A stretch of DNA of 64,000 bases. It comes from CAZHCA01 sp964530825. GTDB lineage: Bacteria > Bacteroidota > Bacteroidia > Chitinophagales > Saprospiraceae. Positions 61,565-64,000 of the stretch are shown here, piece by piece. Numbering within the stretch: the first letter of the stretch is position 1; each line of letters begins with the position of its first letter. The position numbers and the translations under genes were made by a program. The stretch is taken from assembly GCA_964530825.1 (NCBI GenBank), contig CAZHCA010000009.1, positions 82,761 through 146,760 on the forward strand. The letters are read 5' to 3'. The notes beneath the pieces are model-generated. The model saw only the letters and a list, made by a program, of their open reading frames with translations. It searched no databases and was not told the origin of the DNA.

Positions 61565-64000
61565 CTATATTTACTGTTAATTTGAAAGGAGATCCATCAT
61601 TAGGCGCCGGTATTTCCTCCCCGGCAGGGTCGAAAGGATAAATAGAAAATCCAGTGGAAAGAGGGCATGTACCAGTGGCAATCGTATTATTTCGAGGATC
61701 TTTTAATTCGTATTCAATCATTCTTGCCGTTCCTAGGTCTTGAGAAACTCCTGTAATGACTACACTTAGGTCGGCGGGATCATCTACATCGAATCTATTA
61801 TTATCCAACCTGGCTACCAAGTCCTCGTCTGCTATTGTCCTCTGCTCCGGATGCGTTGTAAGGCCTAAATTTTGCATTACGCCCTCTCGATCAATGGTGC
61901 CTATTTCCAATCGATCAGGGAACCGAGTAGCCGTCGACCTTTTAAAAGCGAGCTTGATTTCTCCGGGGCTGTGCCTTGCCGCACCAATCTCTATTTCCCG
62001 CGCTCTGATCTCAGCAAGTAGAGCTGTTAGGTACCCTGCCGACATAGAAGTCCCATTGGATACACCATATCGATTATTTCTGACCGTACTCGTGATTTCC
62101 TCACCGGGAAAAGCCACCTCTACAAGATTTTTACCCGTATTCGCAAAGGGCGCTAAATTATTTTCAGCTTTATTTAAAGCGGTGACTACAAAAATATGCT
62201 CCATTAATCCGAATGAGTCCCTATTAAACCCAGCCGGCCATTTCATTTCTTTCGATACATCTAAATTTGTCGTATCATTTCCCGCAGATACGACCACTAA
62301 AACATCTGCTGCTGCTGCGCGCCGCATTGCTTCTAAAAAGATCGCAGAATACGACTCAGCAAAGTAACCCAGACTCAAGTTGATCACTTGGGCTCCATTA
62401 TCAATTGCATAATGAATGGCGCAAATAATATCGAATAAATCACCACTCTTATCTTCGAAAACCCTGAGATTAATTATCTCCAAACCAATATCTTTGGGTA
62501 GTGCTTCTTGAACAATACCGGCAATCAGAGTGGCGTGATCATTCGGAATTCCGGACCGCTCCAGGCCTTGATTCTGCAGAAAATCAAAACCAAAACTACT
62601 GTGTGCCGGGAAGCAACTATTTGATGGTAAGGTTTGACCCGTTGAATTCCAATAAATATTGCTGAGCGCATCGTGACCGCCCCCGATACTGGGGTACTTT
62701 AAATCTATCCCGGTGTCAATAATAGTTATTCGCACAGCGGGCGACCCATCTCTCATTTGAGGTTTGGGCCCTTTGCAAACCACTGCTTTTTTGAGCAGGG
62801 AACCTTCCCCCTTGGGTAAATCAACAAAATAGTTCTTCCCCGTATCTGACCCATCTCCTTGGCGTTCTCTCGTCTCGGCTATAGTATTGATATCAATAAT
62901 ATCTGGCAGTCCGGTCCTTACTCCAAAAAGCCTTAACCTGGGCTCGTTTTTTCCCCCACACCAGCAGTCTTTTCTCCATTCTAAACCCGCTTCCACTAAT
63001 TCAAGCGAGTCCCTTATCCGGTCTTCCCGAGTGGCATCCGGATCATATTGCAATATGATCGTCTCCGCATCTATTTTGTCTGTGGAATCCACGTATAGTA
63101 TAACCTCTCGATTGAAGGAGAGTAATGGAAAAGTTTGGTTCCTTACTTCCTGAATGTACCGAGTATTATTGTCAGCGAGATTTACGGTACCCCTATCGTA
63201 TTCTTTATCCTGGCTGACCACATTTTGGTTTTGGTCCCTCCAAACATATTGGTTACCAGTAAGTGTATCACCAACTGTCCGGTAAGGATAAAGTTCGAAC
63301 ACTACATTATCTCCATCTTTTTTGTAGTAGCTAGCTGCTTCATAGCTACCCTGAGGGCCGTACACAAAATTTGATCCTAGACTTAGAAAAGATTCAAAGG
63401 GTTTCAGGTCTTGGAATAGCAATTCATTACCACTTAGGTCGAGGGCCTCTAGTCCGGATAGGGATGCAATTACTTTTGCATTCTTAGTGACTTGGTACAA
63501 CCCCAAGTCTGATAAATCAAGCCCCACCACACTACCCGTTTCTAGATCAATAGTGATGCGCATCGAGTCCCACTCGCAAATGGGCCTTGTAGTATCCCAA
63601 TTCAAAGTACTAGGCCGCAGGCTATTATACAATTCGACCAAGGCTAGACTATCCTCTTCCACCACGTTACAAATACTTGACTCAGGAGGATTCGGACATT
63701 CAAAGTAGTAATCTAAACCCGTCCAGCCTGAGATCCAGGAATCGACCCCCATTGCGCCTTTGTAAGCCACTTCGATAAAAAATTGGTCTTGCAGAAGGGG
63801 CGCCCTGCTGGTCGTCCAAGCGGGACCTTGCTGGTTAGTCCGCAAGTCTAAAAAATCCCCCGGGACACGTGTAATCGAATTAATTTGCGGATTAATGACG
63901 AGGTTACCGTTGTTGACTAGGTGATCCACTAAGAATGCAGCGGTAGGATCTTCGGCATCTTCGGTAGCTTGGATGAAGCCATTGTCGCCAACTTCTAGTT
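61527..64000 (-). CDS. Subtilisin-like S8 protease with leucine-rich repeat domain, 5' end beyond window
   Basis: The frame is open to the right window edge (about 823 residues seen; GTG at 63929 is only an internal codon). Order: an unassigned region; an LRR-like section (ALVELYNSLRPSTLNW, GSVVGLDLSDLGLYQV, LSGLEALDLSGNELLFQDL); the S8 catalytic domain with Asp in TIIDTGIDLKYPS (62715-62717), His in NDHATLIAG (62535-62537), oxyanion Asn in VSAGNDT and Ser in GTSMSAG (62040-62042); then a C-terminal beta domain. Several Cys pairs suggest an extracytoplasmic location. A signal peptide, if any, is outside the window. Its stop overlaps the CHAT gene by 38 bp, so the two are probably co-translated. 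Confidence 0.92.
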   Translation of the reverse strand, partial: LEVGDNGFIQATEDAEDPTAAFLVDHLVNNGNLVINPQINSITRVPGDFLDLRTNQQGPAWTTSRAPLLQDQFFIEVAYKGAMGVDSWISGWTGLDYYFECPNPPESSICNVVEEDSLALVELYNSLRPSTLNWDTTRPICEWDSMRITIDLETGSVVGLDLSDLGLYQVTKNAKVIASLSGLEALDLSGNELLFQDLKPFESFLSLGSNFVYGPQGSYEAASYYKKDGDNVVFELYPYRTVGDTLTGNQYVWRDQNQNVVSQDKEYDRGTVNLADNNTRYIQEVRNQTFPLLSFNREVILYVDSTDKIDAETIILQYDPDATREDRIRDSLELVEAGLEWRKDCWCGGKNEPRLRLFGVRTGLPDIIDINTIAETRERQGDGSDTGKNYFVDLPKGEGSLLKKAVVCKGPKPQMRDGSPAVRITIIDTGIDLKYPSIGGGHDALSNIYWNSTGQTLPSNSCFPAHSSFGFDFLQNQGLERSGIPNDHATLIAGIVQEALPKDIGLEIINLRVFEDKSGDLFDIICAIHYAIDNGAQVINLSLGYFAESYSAIFLEAMRRAAAADVLVVVSAGNDTTNLDVSKEMKWPAGFNRDSFGLMEHIFVVTALNKAENNLAPFANTGKNLVEVAFPGEEITSTVRNNRYGVSNGTSMSAGYLTALLAEIRAREIEIGAARHSPGEIKLAFKRSTATRFPDRLEIGTIDREGVMQNLGLTTHPEQRTIADEDLVARLDNNRFDVDDPADLSVVITGVSQDLGTARMIEYELKDPRNNTIATGTCPLSTGFSIYPFDPAGEEIPAPNDGSPFKLTVNIDGNEQTFNIKRQ

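Noticed and set aside
1..64000. CRISPR arrays, tRNA/rRNA genes, IS elements, prophage
   Set aside because: No regularly spaced repeats, no cloverleaf with a GTTCRANNC arm, no rRNA-like stretch and no transposase or phage protein was seen.

Overview
The window reads as a chromosomal segment of a Bacteroidota bacterium, most likely class Saprospiria (a Lewinella- or Haliscomenobacter-like relative). The case rests on gene families and signals, not on any search: a SusC/SusD pair, C-terminal type IX secretion (Por) sorting domains on two exported proteins, Bacteroidota-restricted families next to parAB (DUF5683) and elsewhere (DUF5686), lipoprotein signals of the LWSC/IISC type, starts without clear Shine-Dalgarno sequences, and several upstream TTTG-N18-20-TAnnTTTG promoters. 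I found no rRNA, tRNA, CRISPR array, transposase or prophage.

Layout. 1-3.2 kb: a tandem pair of exported M16 peptidases (minus), one with the zinc motif and one without. 3.3-13.5 kb: housekeeping and repair genes: YkuK-like protein, cryptochrome/photolyase with a gamma-glutamylcyclotransferase-like gene, DUF1643, an ECF sigma factor with a large membrane partner, a lipoprotein isoaspartyl peptidase, SppA, an FMN reductase, and a UPF0173 hydrolase broken by one in-frame TAG. 13.5-16 kb: parA, parB, DUF5683. 16.3-26.9 kb: an alpha-glucan utilisation locus (susC, susD, two small exported proteins, a four-repeat starch-binding-like protein and a GH13 amylase-family enzyme, the last two with sorting domains). 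27-40.7 kb: patatin-like lipase, ilvE, rdgB, secG, a beta-barrel protein, groES-groEL, DUF5686 protein, HMG-CoA lyase and a DUF962 protein. 40.8-46.9 kb: a helical repeat protein divergent from leuA-leuC-leuD-leuB, which has an excellent Bacteroidota promoter. 46.9-54 kb: recQ, two glycosyltransferases, a glutamate-synthase-like flavoprotein and a CRTAC1/UnbV protein.

54-64 kb is the least ordinary part. It holds a second helical repeat protein, a gene-poor stretch of about 1.3 kb with a 57-residue lipoprotein and eroded-looking reading frames, a divergent sigma factor followed by a TPR-bearing membrane anti-sigma candidate, and, facing them, an LRR-subtilisin overlapping a TPR-CHAT (caspase-like) protease gene. 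This protease pair with its neighbouring sigma/anti-sigma module is the best candidate for an undescribed system.

How genes fit together: the 16-27 kb locus would bind, import and cut alpha-glucan at the cell surface; leuACDB plus ilvE cover leucine synthesis, while the HMG-CoA lyase belongs to leucine breakdown; groESL, secG, sppA and the M16 pair serve protein folding, export and turnover. All functions are inferred from recognisable motifs read by eye.
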